A stretch of DNA of 64,000 nt from an uncultured Selenomonadales bacterium (GTDB lineage Bacteria; Bacillota; Clostridia; Christensenellales; QALW01), in contig CAJKLB010000008.1 of the NCBI GenBank assembly GCA_905200615.1, positions 1 through 64,000 of the forward strand, written 5' to 3'. A model generated the notes under the pieces. The model did not search any database, was not told the origin of the DNA, and saw only the letters and a program-made list of their open reading frames with translations. Each line of letters begins with the position of its first letter. The stretch's first letter is position 1. Shown in pieces: positions 16,741 to 26,207 of this stretch. Made by a program: the position numbers and the translations under genes.

Positions 16741-17691
16741 TCATTTTTTTATGCCGTATGCTCCTTCCATCATCTGCGTTAAGCGAATTGCTTCCCGTAT
16801 GCCGCAGCCTTCCGGCATTTCTCCGGAGAGAAAACTTACAATGGGCAGCGGCAAATCCGGTTCCGCTTCCACAGCGGTCACCGTTCCATTGGTTGCAGCG
16901 GTCACTTTTTCTATACCGTTTCCGGCAACAAACCGTACAAATCCTTTATCGCCGCCAACTTCCAGAATGCGGGGAGAACCATAGGAAACAAAACCCGTTT
17001 CGTTTACCGCAAGGGCACCGTCAGCGTAGGTCATGACGGTAACGGCATTATCCTCCACACGGTCGGTGTTCTTTCTGTTTGCGTCCCAAACCGTAAAAGA
17101 AGATTGATACTTTTGCGGCAGACCTAAAAACCAATCAATCAGATACATACCGTGAGCGCCCAGATCAATCATGGCACCGCCGCCGCATGACATTCGGCTG
17201 TAAAAATGCTCGGGAAGCCAGTCTCCTGTGCTTCCGTTATGGCAGTTGCGGAACCGGACAAAATTGAGTCTGCCCAGTTCTCCGCTTTCCGCCAGCTTTT
17301 TTACGGCACGGATCTCACCATAGGTTTTTTGCACAAAGGAGATTACAAAACGAACGCCGTTTTCCTCTACAGCTCGCTGGACACGCAGACAGTCTTCCAG
17401 CGTAAGCGCCAGTACTTTTTCGGTAAAAATATCTTTTTTTGCTTGGGCAAGACGCACCATATACTCCGCATGGGAATCCGAAGAACTGCAGACAATTACT
17501 GCATCGGCATCACTTTGCAAAAGCGCTTCAAAAGAAGGAAAGCACGGCAGATTATATTTTTTTAAAAAATCTGTGCGCAGGGTTTCGTTCTCTTCATAAA
17601 AACCAATGACTTCAACATTTTTTGCTTCCAACGCCTTTTGGGTATAATCCGCCGCATGCACGTGCCAAACACCGCAGATTGCTGCTTTCAT
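16741..17691 (-). CDS. Gfo/Idh/MocA-family NAD(P)-dependent oxidoreductase (second of pair)
   Basis: 316-aa dehydrogenase of the glucose-fructose oxidoreductase/inositol dehydrogenase family. A Rossmann start (GVWHVHAADY) has an unusual G-x-x-H-x-H form, and the family E-K-P motif reads E-K-V (in FTEKVLALT). The C-terminal alpha/beta substrate domain includes the GAHGMYLIDWFLG stretch, with the conserved D-x-G-x-H seen as DLGAH. The ATG overlaps the stop of the upstream paralogue (ATGA). Sugar or cyclitol substrates are usual; the substrate here is unknown. Confidence 0.88.
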   Translation of the reverse strand: MKAAICGVWHVHAADYTQKALEAKNVEVIGFYEENETLRTDFLKKYNLPCFPSFEALLQSDADAVIVCSSSDSHAEYMVRLAQAKKDIFTEKVLALTLEDCLRVQRAVEENGVRFVISFVQKTYGEIRAVKKLAESGELGRLNFVRFRNCHNGSTGDWLPEHFYSRMSCGGGAMIDLGAHGMYLIDWFLGLPQKYQSSFTVWDANRKNTDRVEDNAVTVMTYADGALAVNETGFVSYGSPRILEVGGDKGFVRFVAGNGIEKVTAATNGTVTAVEAEPDLPLPIVSFLSGEMPEGCGIREAIRLTQMMEGAYGIKK

Positions 17692-18773
17692 TCAAAATAC
17701 ACCGGCTTTCCTGTTTGGGAGGAGGTGTAAATTGCCTCCAGAATCTGTGATACCACATAGGCTTCTTCGGGTTTGACCAGCGGTTCGGTATCGTGAATTA
17801 TGGCATCAATCCAGTTTCTGGCCTCTACTTCTTGAGGAGAAGCCCCTGCGCCGTCATAGAACGCTACGCCGCCGACCGAAGTATCCACATCGGTTATTAC
17901 GCAATGATCGAAATCTACTTTATTTAAGGTAAGCTTGTTGTTCTTTAAAGAAAGACCGGCCTTGGTACCGTAAAGTACACAGCTGCCCTCTTGTATAGGC
18001 TCAGCGGTATTGAGAGCCCAGCTGGTTTCCAGTAAAATGGTCGCGCCGTTCTTCATGCGGATAAACGCGCAAGCGGAATCCTCTAAGGGGGTGGTGCTTA
18101 CGCCGTTATCACCCCAAATGTTGCCGGCTTCGGGATGCTCAATTTTTTTATGCGTTTTTCCGATCACCAGTTCGGGCTCATAGTTGTTCATCAAGTACAG
18201 GGTTAAATCTAAAGAATGGGTCGCGATATCAATCACCGGTCCGCCGCCTTGTTCTTCTTCGTTTAAGAATACGCCCCAGTTGGGCGTGCCTCTTCTGCGT
18301 ACAGCGAAACAGTTGGCGTGATAGATTTCGCCTAAATCTCCTCGCTCCACAAAAGCTTTGGAAACAATACTCTGCGCTTTTTGCCTATGCTGATACCCAA
18401 TGGTAAGTTTTTTACCCGTTTCTTTCGCGGCATCCAGCATTCGTTTTGCGTCCGCAGCGGTTTTTGCCATGGGCTTTTCACACATAACATGCTTGCCTGC
18501 GTGCAGGGCATCGATACTGATATCGGCATGTTCTAAATTGGGGGTCAGCACATGCACTACTTCTACGTCAGCTTCTTTCAAAAGCTGTTTGTAATCGGTG
18601 TATACTCTTGCACCGGGGACACCGAATTCTTTTGCGGCTTTTTCTGCTTTTTCGGAAATAATATCGCAAAATGCGGTCATTTGTACGTTGGGGATCTTTT
18701 TTAGCGAAGGCATATGTTTTCCGTTTGCAATACCTCCGCAGCCGATAATTCCCACTTTAACAATTCTTTCCAT
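17688..18773 (-). CDS. Gfo/Idh/MocA-family NAD(P)-dependent oxidoreductase (first of pair)
   Basis: 361-aa paralogue with a canonical Rossmann fold (GIIGCGGIANGKHMPSL), the C-E-K-P motif at about 97-100 and the downstream D-I-A-T-H-S-L-D substrate/metal stretch. It is the promoter-proximal gene of a two-gene operon with the 316-aa paralogue. Such pairs often process an imported sugar acid or inositol derivative. No transporter or sugar regulator is adjacent, so the substrate stays open. Confidence 0.92.
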   Translation of the reverse strand: MERIVKVGIIGCGGIANGKHMPSLKKIPNVQMTAFCDIISEKAEKAAKEFGVPGARVYTDYKQLLKEADVEVVHVLTPNLEHADISIDALHAGKHVMCEKPMAKTAADAKRMLDAAKETGKKLTIGYQHRQKAQSIVSKAFVERGDLGEIYHANCFAVRRRGTPNWGVFLNEEEQGGGPVIDIATHSLDLTLYLMNNYEPELVIGKTHKKIEHPEAGNIWGDNGVSTTPLEDSACAFIRMKNGATILLETSWALNTAEPIQEGSCVLYGTKAGLSLKNNKLTLNKVDFDHCVITDVDTSVGGVAFYDGAGASPQEVEARNWIDAIIHDTEPLVKPEEAYVVSQILEAIYTSSQTGKPVYFE

Positions 18774-18803
18774 AAAAAACGCCCTTTCTGCTTTTTGTAA
18801 TTT

Positions 18804-18838
18804 AAGTATAGCATTTTTTTTTAATTTATGCTATGCTT
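18804..18838. repeat. Inverted repeat between divergent oxidoreductase and DUF1848 genes
   Basis: AAGTATAGCAT and ATGCTATGCTT, nearly perfect arms of 11 nt, 13 nt apart, lie 30 nt upstream of the oxidoreductase operon and 75 nt upstream of the DUF1848 gene. The TATACT reading on the minus strand could be a -10, so this may be an operator; the T run in the loop argues against a terminator. Confidence 0.5.
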
Positions 18839-18913
18839 TTTAAAAAGAAAAATATAAAATATTTACATTTTAAAAACAGAATAGTACCCGAATATAAAAA
18901 GAGAGGGAATAGT

Positions 18914-19867
18914 ATGATTATCAGCGCGAGTCGAAGAACGGATATTCCGTCGTATTACGGCGACTGGTTTCTTCATCGTATCAAACAAGGATTTGTATAT
19001 GTTCGCAATCCTATGAATCCGCACCAAATCAGTGAAATATCATTAGCTCCCGATGTTGTTGACGGCATTGTCTTTTGGACAAAAAATCCGTCTTCAATGT
19101 TGAACCGATTGGATGAGCTGCGGGACTATACTTATTATTTTCAGTTCACATTGAATCCGTATGAGGCTGATGTGGAAAAAAATATCCCGTCAAAGAACGA
19201 TATTATCATACCTTCATTTAAAAAGCTTTCTTCATTGATTGGAAAAGAAAGGGTGGTATGGCGTTATGATCCTATTTTGTTCAATGAAAAATATACCTTG
19301 CAGTACCACATAGAGCATTTCCGTTTGCTTTGCGACAATCTGTCCGACTATACCGAAAAGTGTACGGTAAGTTTTCTTGATTCGTATAAAAATATTCGGC
19401 GTGCTTTGGCCGGTTTGGGAATTCCCTCGGTATCTGTTGAACAGATGCGGGAATTGATAGGATATTTTAGTTACATTGCAAAGGAACATGGCATCTATAT
19501 TGATACCTGCGCTGAGAGTGTTGACCTCGGTCGGTACGGCGTGGGTCACGCTCATTGTATTGACAAACAGAGATTAGAGCGCATCGGTAAATATAAGCTT
19601 CATATCGAAAAAGACAAAAATCAACGTGCTGCGTGCGGATGCGTTGCGAGTATAGATATCGGTGCATACAACACTTGCAAAAACGGCTGTGTTTACTGCT
19701 ATGCCAATTTTAATCAAACGCTTGTAAAAAACTGCTGCGGCAAACATGATCCGACTTCGCCCTTGCTTTGCGGAAAGGTATCGGCGAGTGAGATGATAAA
19801 GCGTAAAAAGGCGAAAAGTTACCGAGAGGCACAAATGAGTTTGTTTGAGGAATCAGAAATTATCTGA
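18914..19867 (+). CDS. DUF1848 family protein, radical-SAM-like cysteine motif
   Basis: 317-aa protein starting MIISASRRTDIPSYYGDW, the signature start of DUF1848. The middle reads FWTKNPSSML, also conserved in the family. The C-terminus has C-K-N-G-C-V-Y-C-Y-A-N, a C-x3-C-x2-C cluster as in radical-SAM/[4Fe-4S] proteins, with further cysteines nearby. Function is not established. The ATG at 18914 is preceded by AGAGGG; an in-frame ATG 81 nt earlier would add a low-complexity extension. Monocistronic. Confidence 0.9.
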   Translation: MIISASRRTDIPSYYGDWFLHRIKQGFVYVRNPMNPHQISEISLAPDVVDGIVFWTKNPSSMLNRLDELRDYTYYFQFTLNPYEADVEKNIPSKNDIIIPSFKKLSSLIGKERVVWRYDPILFNEKYTLQYHIEHFRLLCDNLSDYTEKCTVSFLDSYKNIRRALAGLGIPSVSVEQMRELIGYFSYIAKEHGIYIDTCAESVDLGRYGVGHAHCIDKQRLERIGKYKLHIEKDKNQRAACGCVASIDIGAYNTCKNGCVYCYANFNQTLVKNCCGKHDPTSPLLCGKVSASEMIKRKKAKSYREAQMSLFEESEII

Positions 19868-20257
19868 TGAATCACTAAACAATACAATATGTTCTATAGC
19901 TTTGTGATACATTGAAAAGTGAGAGAAAAATCATTCTAAAAAAAATAAAAGAAAATCAGTAGTTTGTTCATATAGTAAATTGTGAAAGAACGGGGAAATT
20001 TTTATCAAAGCATTTTCGGTTGATTATTTTTTGCAGCAGAGGTATGATAAGAGTAAAAATAGGAGTGTTCGGGCGTTTCTTTTCAGCAAAAAAATAACAG
20101 TATGATGATTCCTTTTATCATCAAAAAGCAATCGATTTTTTGAACATACGCGCAGATTATATTATATGACCTATAGCACAGGCATGAAAATTATTTTTGC
20201 AGTATGCTAAGTTTTTGGGTAGCACTTGTGCAAAAAAGAAAAACGGGAGTGAACATA
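19868..20257. other. Intergenic region upstream of the ABC exporter
   Basis: No gene supported. It holds a small hairpin (GATGAT/ATCATC near 20104-20122) and AT-rich sequence; the exporter promoter must lie here but I could not place it with confidence. Confidence 0.5.
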
Positions 20258-20959
20258 TTGGCATATATAGAATTTAAAAATGTTTGTAAATTTTATAAAA
20301 GCGGAGATCATACGATTGCTGCGGCGGATCATATCAGTTTTGTAGCTGAAAAGGGCGAATTTGTAGTTATTGTAGGACCTTCGGGAGCGGGTAAAACTAC
20401 CGTATTAAACATGCTTGGCGGTATGGATACCTGCGATGCTGGAGATATTGTGCTTGACGGCAATTTGGTGAGCGGGTATACCAATAAACAGCTTACAAAA
20501 TATCGGCGGTATGAAGTAGGTTTTGTATTTCAGTTTTATAATCTTGTGCAAAACCTTACGGCTTTAGAAAATGTGGAATTGGCTTCGGAAATTTGCCGGG
20601 AACCGTTAAACGCTGAACAGATGCTGGATTTGGTAGGGTTAAAGGACCGCATGGGAAATTTCCCCGCTCAGCTTTCCGGCGGAGAGCAGCAGCGTGTTTC
20701 CATTGCTAGGGCGATCGCAAAAAATCCTAAAATCTTACTTTGTGATGAGCCTACAGGAGCGCTGGATTATAATACCGGAAAGGCAATTTTAAAACTGTTG
20801 TATGATACCTGTAAAAAGACGGGAAAAACTGTGATTGTTATTACGCATAATCAGGCGATATGCGCTATGGCCGATAGGGTAATCAAAATAAAAAACGGAA
20901 GCGTATCTGATATGCGGTTGAATCCTCATCCGATGGATGCCGAAAGGATTGAGTGGTAA
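20258..20959 (+). CDS. ABC transporter ATP-binding protein, MacB/LolD type
   Basis: 233-aa ATPase pairing with the adjacent FtsX-like permease. Walker [10 protein letters not shown], the signature [14 protein letters not shown] and Walker [12 protein letters not shown], with the D-loop, are complete. The class (MacB/LolD/FtsE-like) works in peptide or lipoprotein-related export and mechanotransmission. I chose TTG at 20258 (MAYIEFKN) because GGGAGTG lies 7 nt upstream and homologues begin here; an ATG 54 nt earlier has no such site. Confidence 0.92.
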   Translation: MAYIEFKNVCKFYKSGDHTIAAADHISFVAEKGEFVVIVGPSGAGKTTVLNMLGGMDTCDAGDIVLDGNLVSGYTNKQLTKYRRYEVGFVFQFYNLVQNLTALENVELASEICREPLNAEQMLDLVGLKDRMGNFPAQLSGGEQQRVSIARAIAKNPKILLCDEPTGALDYNTGKAILKLLYDTCKKTGKTVIVITHNQAICAMADRVIKIKNGSVSDMRLNPHPMDAERIEW

Positions 20960-23900
20960 TGAGAAAAAACTATAGCAAAATAGTTTTGGGGCAGATTCGT
21001 TCTTCTTTCAGCCGCTTTTTAGCTATTTTATCCATTACGGCATTGGGCGTAGGCTTTTTGGCAGGTTTGCAGTCTACCGGGCCGGATATGTATGATTCTA
21101 TGGATCAATACTATGATACGTATCATTTCTTTGATATTAACATTAAATCTACGATGGGTCTTACCGATAAGGATGTTGATCGTTTAAAAGAACTGGAAGG
21201 GATCAAAAAAGCCGCAGGAGTGTATTCAACGGATGTTTTGTTCCAAAATAATGAAGGTGAAAACGGCGCTCTTCGGCTTTGCACAGCGAATTTTGCTGAT
21301 GAAGAGCTGATCAACGGCATGAACTTGTTAACGGGAAGGCTGCCGCAAAACGGAAATGAATGCGTGGCATTGGCTTCAAGGGGATTCGGAAAATCTCCGG
21401 AGCTCGGAGAAGAAATTGTTCTTGCTCAGGGAAATGAAGAGTTAGCTTATACTTCCTTTACTGTTACCGGAATTGCCGATTCACCGGTGTATATGTCAGC
21501 AGAGCGTGAACCCAGTACGGTTGGAAACGGATATATCGATGTCGTTATTTATGTGACTGCTGATGCAGTGAAAGCAGATTATTATACAGATATCTATCTT
21601 TTAGCGGAAAACGCGAAAGAACTGAATACTTTTTATGATGCGTATGACGCATTAATAGAAGATACAAAAAATAAGATTGATACTATAAAAAAAGAATGTA
21701 CCGGCCGGCGTTTGGAGGAAATTCGGACGGAGGCGGAGGATTCTCTTGTTCAGGGCCGGAAAGAATATGAAGAAGCAAAGGCGGAGGCAGAGGAAAAACT
21801 TGCGGAAGCTGAGACGGAGATAGCAGAGGCTGAAAAAGAATTAGAGGATGCCGAGGAAACATTGGCGCGTACTCGGCAACAGTTGGAGGAAGCAAAAAAT
21901 AAATTAGACAGCGGCGCACGTGAAATCGCGGAAGCAAAAGCGCAATATGAAGAAGGACTGGCGGAATATGAAGCCGGTAGGGAGGCATTAAAGGAGTCGG
22001 AAGCAAAAATTGAGGAGAGTGAACAGCAGCTTGCTGCGTTAAAAGGCGCGGTAGGCATGCTTTTCGGCAGCAGCGAGGAAAAACTACAGGCGCTGACCAT
22101 TCTGGAGCCGTATGATGAAACCGGTTCGGTGAGTGCTCTGCTGGCTTTGGCGCAGATGAGACCGCTTACCGATGAAGATGTACAGCCGTTGATTGCTGTA
22201 CTTTTACAACAAATTTCCGATTCGGAAAAGTCTTTGGCGCAGGGAAAGCAGGAATTTGATTACGCAAAAGAAGAACTTGATGCTGCGCAGGAACAGCTTG
22301 TCCGTGCCGAAGAGCAGATTGCAGAGAATGAGAAACTGTTGCTGAATTCACAAAACGAATATAACACCGGGGAGAAACAATACAGCGAAGGTCTGGCAGA
22401 TTACGAAGAGGGAAAAAAAGAACTGGAAAAGGGAAGAGAGGAATATAATACTTCAAAAGCCGAAGCGGAACAGGAACTTGCCGAGGCTGAAGCGGAATTA
22501 GAGGAAGGCGAAGCGGAAATTGATAAGCTGGAAAAACCTTCTTGGTATGTTCTGGACAGAAATACCAATGCTAGTTATGTAAGTTTTTGTTCCAATGCGG
22601 AAAAGATTGTGGCAATTGCAAAAGTGTTTCCGACATTCTTCTTTTTAGTGGCCGCCTTGGTAGCCTTAACTACCATGACCCGTATGGTGGATGAAGAGCG
22701 TGTGCTGATCGGAACGTTAAAAGCCATTGGCTACAGCAACAGACGAATTGCCTTCAAATATGTGGCGTATTCTTTTGCCGCGGGTGTTTTGGGCAGCGGT
22801 GTCGGTCTGGCGGCCGGCCTTACGGTATTGCCCACGGTTATATGGAACGCTTACAGTATGCTTTATAAATTTCCGAAGCTGATTCTTTCTTTTAACCCTG
22901 TAATTTCCATTACTTCAGCTTTGGCGCTGATTCTATGCGTGGTGCTTGCTACTTTGTGGGCGTGTGCCGAAAGTTTGAAAGAGGTACCGGCCAGATTGAT
23001 GCTTCCACGCGCGCCGAAAGCCGGAAAGCGCGTGTTCTTGGAGCATATCAAACCCATATGGAGTCATTTGAAATTTACGCATAAGGTAACCGCAAGAAAT
23101 ATTTTAAGATACAAAAAGAGATTCTTTATGACGGTGATTGGCGTTGCTGGATGTACAGCATTGCTGCTTACCGGTTTTGGATTGAAAGATGCGATAGGAG
23201 ACATTGTAAATATACAATACGGTGAAATACAGAAATATGATCTTACCGTTAATACTGAAAAGCCTGAACCGGTGATTGAATATTTACAGAATAAAGGTAC
23301 GGATACCTTTGCCGTAATCAGCAGCCGTGAAATGACGGCACAGAGCGAAAATCCTCAAACCATTCAGGTATGGACGGCTTCAAGCAGTGACGAGCTTTTA
23401 AAAGTAATGAATTTACGGAACCGCAGAAGCGGTGAAAGTGTGAATTTTGATGAAAATAGCGTTGTTCTTACCGAAAAGGCGGCAAAAAACTTAGGAATTT
23501 CCGCAGGTGAATCTATTTTGTTAGAGGATGAGGACGGTCATGAATACAGCGTCACGGTCACCGGAATTTGTGAGGGATATATTTATCATTATCTGTATAT
23601 GACAGAGGCAAAATATCAGCAGCTTTTTGGAGAAACACCGGAATACAATACACTTTTAGCAGCGGTATATCCTGAAAACGAGGACACTGTGATGCGTGAA
23701 CTGCTTGCACTTGATGAAGTGGATTCCGCGGCTTTTTCCAGCGTTGTTATCAATAGTTTTGATAACATGATTAATAAAATCAATTACGTGGTATATGTTT
23801 TGATTATAGCCGCCGGGCTGCTTGCTTTTATTGTATTGTATAATCTTACTAATATCAATATAGGAGAAAGACAGAAAGAAATTGCGACCATTAAAGTTTT

Positions 23901-24180
23901 AGGCTTTTATGATAGCGAGGTTTCCGCCTATATTTGCCGTGAAACAATTATTTTAAGTTTGGTGGGAACGGCCGTGGGTTTGATTTTAGGTATTGCACTG
24001 TGCCGGTATGTGGTCATAACCGCTGAAATGGATGATATCATGTTCGGCCGGAATATTCAATGGCTCAGTTATGTTCTTTCCGCGGTCATCACTATGCTTT
24101 TTTCCACACTGGTAAACTTGATTATGTATAGAAAACTGCAGAAAATCAGTATGGTAGAATCGTTAAAATCAGTTGATTGA
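20959..24180 (+). CDS. Large FtsX-like ABC permease with extracytoplasmic coiled coil
   Basis: 1073-aa membrane protein. A TM helix near 15-35 is followed by an extracytoplasmic domain (about 40-235), then a strongly heptad-like, Glu/Ala/Lys-rich coiled coil (about 240-530, broken by a short apolar stretch), then three TM helices with the FtsX signature (EERVLIGTLKAIGYS), a fourth TM region, a second periplasmic-type domain and a C-terminal FtsX block (ERQKEIATIKVLGFYDSEV). Start at 20959 overlaps the ATPase stop (TAATG). This architecture is seen in Firmicute exporters of unknown cargo. Confidence 0.92.
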   Translation: MRKNYSKIVLGQIRSSFSRFLAILSITALGVGFLAGLQSTGPDMYDSMDQYYDTYHFFDINIKSTMGLTDKDVDRLKELEGIKKAAGVYSTDVLFQNNEGENGALRLCTANFADEELINGMNLLTGRLPQNGNECVALASRGFGKSPELGEEIVLAQGNEELAYTSFTVTGIADSPVYMSAEREPSTVGNGYIDVVIYVTADAVKADYYTDIYLLAENAKELNTFYDAYDALIEDTKNKIDTIKKECTGRRLEEIRTEAEDSLVQGRKEYEEAKAEAEEKLAEAETEIAEAEKELEDAEETLARTRQQLEEAKNKLDSGAREIAEAKAQYEEGLAEYEAGREALKESEAKIEESEQQLAALKGAVGMLFGSSEEKLQALTILEPYDETGSVSALLALAQMRPLTDEDVQPLIAVLLQQISDSEKSLAQGKQEFDYAKEELDAAQEQLVRAEEQIAENEKLLLNSQNEYNTGEKQYSEGLADYEEGKKELEKGREEYNTSKAEAEQELAEAEAELEEGEAEIDKLEKPSWYVLDRNTNASYVSFCSNAEKIVAIAKVFPTFFFLVAALVALTTMTRMVDEERVLIGTLKAIGYSNRRIAFKYVAYSFAAGVLGSGVGLAAGLTVLPTVIWNAYSMLYKFPKLILSFNPVISITSALALILCVVLATLWACAESLKEVPARLMLPRAPKAGKRVFLEHIKPIWSHLKFTHKVTARNILRYKKRFFMTVIGVAGCTALLLTGFGLKDAIGDIVNIQYGEIQKYDLTVNTEKPEPVIEYLQNKGTDTFAVISSREMTAQSENPQTIQVWTASSSDELLKVMNLRNRRSGESVNFDENSVVLTEKAAKNLGISAGESILLEDEDGHEYSVTVTGICEGYIYHYLYMTEAKYQQLFGETPEYNTLLAAVYPENEDTVMRELLALDEVDSAAFSSVVINSFDNMINKINYVVYVLIIAAGLLAFIVLYNLTNINIGERQKEIATIKVLGFYDSEVSAYICRETIILSLVGTAVGLILGIALCRYVVITAEMDDIMFGRNIQWLSYVLSAVITMLFSTLVNLIMYRKLQKISMVESLKSVD

Positions 24181-24228
24181 GCAGCGAAAAAGTGGTATAC
24201 TAACAAAAACAGTTTGTGAGGATAGTTT

Positions 24229-25050
24229 ATGGGATGTACGCATAATTGTTCAGAATGTGCTTCTGATTGCAGCAAAAGCAATAAACAAAGCCTTGTGGAA
24301 GAGGCCAATAAATTCAGCCATATAAAAAAAGTGATCGGTGTTATCAGCGGTAAGGGAGGCGTGGGAAAATCCTTTGTTACTTCTCTTTTAGCCTGTGAAA
24401 TGACTCGGCGCGGATATCAGTGTGCCGTTCTGGACGCGGATATTACCGGACCATCAATTCCCAAGGGCTTTGGCATTCATGAAAAAGCTTCCGCCAGTGA
24501 GGATGGTATTCTTCCGGCAAAAAGTGACAGCGGTATTGATGTAATGTCTGTGAATTTGATGCTTGAAAATGAAAATGATCCGGTTATTTGGCGCGGGCCG
24601 GTAATTGCCGGGGCGGTCAAACAGTTTTGGACGGATGTGATATGGGACAACGTGGATTTTATGTTTGTAGACATGCCTCCGGGAACCGGGGATGTACCTC
24701 TTACGGTATTTCAATCGCTGCCGGTTGACGGTGTAGTGATCGTTGCTTCCCCGCAGCAGTTGGTTTCTATGATTGTGGAAAAAGCGGTAAAAATGGCACG
24801 GGAAATGAATATTCCGATTCTGGGTTTTGTGGAAAATATGGCTTATTTTATTTGCCCTCAATGCGGAAGCCGACATTTTATTTACGGTGAGAGTAAAGTC
24901 GACGATATTGTTAAGGAATTTAATATTCCGTCTTCGGCAGAACTTCCGCTTATACCGGAAAACGCCGCGTTGATTGATCAGGGACGTGTGGAGGAAATCG
25001 ACACGGCTCCCTTAAAAAATATAGCGGATACGCTTGAAAAGCTTTTATAA
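24229..25050 (+). CDS. mrp: Mrp/NBP35-type P-loop ATPase, Fe-S cluster carrier
   Basis: 273-aa cytosolic protein. An N-terminal cysteine cluster (C3, C7, C10, C14) as in NBP35 precedes the deviant Walker A GKGGVGKS at about 40-47, and a C-P-Q-C pair lies at about 210. Mrp proteins bind and transfer [4Fe-4S] clusters to apoproteins, which suits an anaerobe and the SufC/SufB genes elsewhere in the window. GAGGAT precedes the ATG. It is followed by a clear terminator. Confidence 0.95.
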   Translation: MGCTHNCSECASDCSKSNKQSLVEEANKFSHIKKVIGVISGKGGVGKSFVTSLLACEMTRRGYQCAVLDADITGPSIPKGFGIHEKASASEDGILPAKSDSGIDVMSVNLMLENENDPVIWRGPVIAGAVKQFWTDVIWDNVDFMFVDMPPGTGDVPLTVFQSLPVDGVVIVASPQQLVSMIVEKAVKMAREMNIPILGFVENMAYFICPQCGSRHFIYGESKVDDIVKEFNIPSSAELPLIPENAALIDQGRVEEIDTAPLKNIADTLEKLL

Positions 25051-25060
25051 GAAATTTTGA

Positions 25061-25084
25061 CCCGCCTGATATGGCGGGTTTTTA
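25061..25084 (+). terminator. Terminator of mrp
   Basis: CCCGCC/GGCGGG stem, 6-nt loop, followed by TTTTT, 10 nt after the mrp stop. Confidence 0.9.
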
Positions 25085-25163
25085 TCTATGAAGGAGTTAT
25101 ATAAGCTAAAAAAATGCGGATCGGAAAGAATTAAATCTATAAAAAACAGAATGACTTTTTTGA

Positions 25164-25195
25164 TTGTCACTTAAATTATAAAAAATAGTTGACAA
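25164..25195. promoter_or_regulatory. Candidate BirA (biotin repressor) operator
   Basis: Half-sites TTGTCACTT and AGTTGACAA are separated by 14 bp, the half-site geometry of BirA operators (9+14-16+9). The right half contains the -35 hexamer of the birA promoter, so binding would block transcription. It lies directly upstream of a bifunctional BirA with its own DNA-binding domain and of bioY. Confidence 0.65.
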
Positions 25196-25217
25196 TCGCA
25201 CGAGATTTTATTATTCT
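25189..25217 (+). promoter_or_regulatory. Sigma-A promoter of birA-bioY
   Basis: TTGACA at 25189-25194 and TATTCT at 25212-25217, 17-bp spacer, about 20 nt before the birA TTG start. Overlaps the candidate operator. Confidence 0.8.
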
Positions 25218-25238
25218 ATAAAAAAGGAGGCTGATTTT

Positions 25239-26207
25239 TTGTCCGCTATCATTGATGAGGTTCTTGAAATTTTGGCACAGAATCGGCAAAAGCCGATATC
25301 CGGAGAGAGCATTGCAGTTCGTTTGCGGATCAGCAGAAATGCTGTGTGGAAGGCCGTAAATACTTTAAAAAAACAGGGGTTCTATATTACGGCTTCTACA
25401 AACAGCGGATATTGCCTATACGATGACATTGTTACCCGGAAAGGAATGCAAAACTGCGGTTTTGGATCGGAAGTCAGGATATTCCATTCCCTTTCTTCTA
25501 CGAACGATTATTTAAAAGCAGAAGCGGAAAAAAGCAAAGAGGGTCTTGTTGTAATTGCACGGAATCAAACGCAAGGCCGCGGCAGAATGGGCAGAAAATT
25601 TTTTTCGCCGCCGAATACGGGATTGTACATCAGTATTTTGCTAAAGCCCAAAATGCAAGCGGAAGAAGCGGTAAAAATTACTACTATGGCAGGGGTTGCG
25701 GTTTGCCGTGCCATTGAATTTTTTTCCAATGAAAAAGCGCAAATAAAATGGGTGAATGATGTTTTTGTTTCGGGGAAAAAAGTTTGCGGTATTCTTACGG
25801 AGGCTTCCGTCAATGTTGAAAACGGGGGAATGAATTATGCTGTTTTAGGGATCGGCGTGAATCTTTACGAGCCACTCGACGGCTTTTCAGAAGAGCTTAG
25901 AGATATTGCCGGCGCTGTTTTTCAGCTTGGCGCGGAATCTTATGCGGATCGTTTTGCCTGTGAACTTTTGCGGCAGTTTTTTTTGCTGTATAACGGACAA
26001 TCTTATATTGAGGAATATAAAGAGCGATCCTTGCTAACCGGCAGAGAGATTACGTATATGATGCAAGGAAAAGAAAAAAGAGCAATTGTGTTAGGAATTG
26101 ACGATCATTTTGGTCTTATTGTAAAAGATGACGCGGGGAACAGAGAGATCTTGCGTTCCGGAGAGGTCAGGGTAAAATATGATAAAAACCAAAATAAAAA
26201 CGATTGA
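25239..26207 (+). CDS. birA: Bifunctional biotin-protein ligase / biotin operon repressor
   Basis: 322-aa protein that charges biotin onto carboxylases and represses biotin genes as biotinyl-AMP dimer. An N-terminal winged helix (about 1-65, RISRNAVWKAVNTLKKQGF) is followed by the ligase domain with G-R-G-R-M-G-R-K-F at about 113-121, KWVNDV at about 171, and a C-terminal SH3-like domain. The start is TTG at 25239 with AAGGAGG 8 nt ahead. Overlaps bioY by 29 nt. Confidence 0.95.
   Translation: MSAIIDEVLEILAQNRQKPISGESIAVRLRISRNAVWKAVNTLKKQGFYITASTNSGYCLYDDIVTRKGMQNCGFGSEVRIFHSLSSTNDYLKAEAEKSKEGLVVIARNQTQGRGRMGRKFFSPPNTGLYISILLKPKMQAEEAVKITTMAGVAVCRAIEFFSNEKAQIKWVNDVFVSGKKVCGILTEASVNVENGGMNYAVLGIGVNLYEPLDGFSEELRDIAGAVFQLGAESYADRFACELLRQFFLLYNGQSYIEEYKERSLLTGREITYMMQGKEKRAIVLGIDDHFGLIVKDDAGNREILRSGEVRVKYDKNQNKND

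Noticed and set aside
21683..22100. Minus-strand ORFs opposite the permease coiled coil
   Set aside because: Their Pro/Ser/Leu-rich translations are the complement of Glu/Ala codons in the coiled coil.
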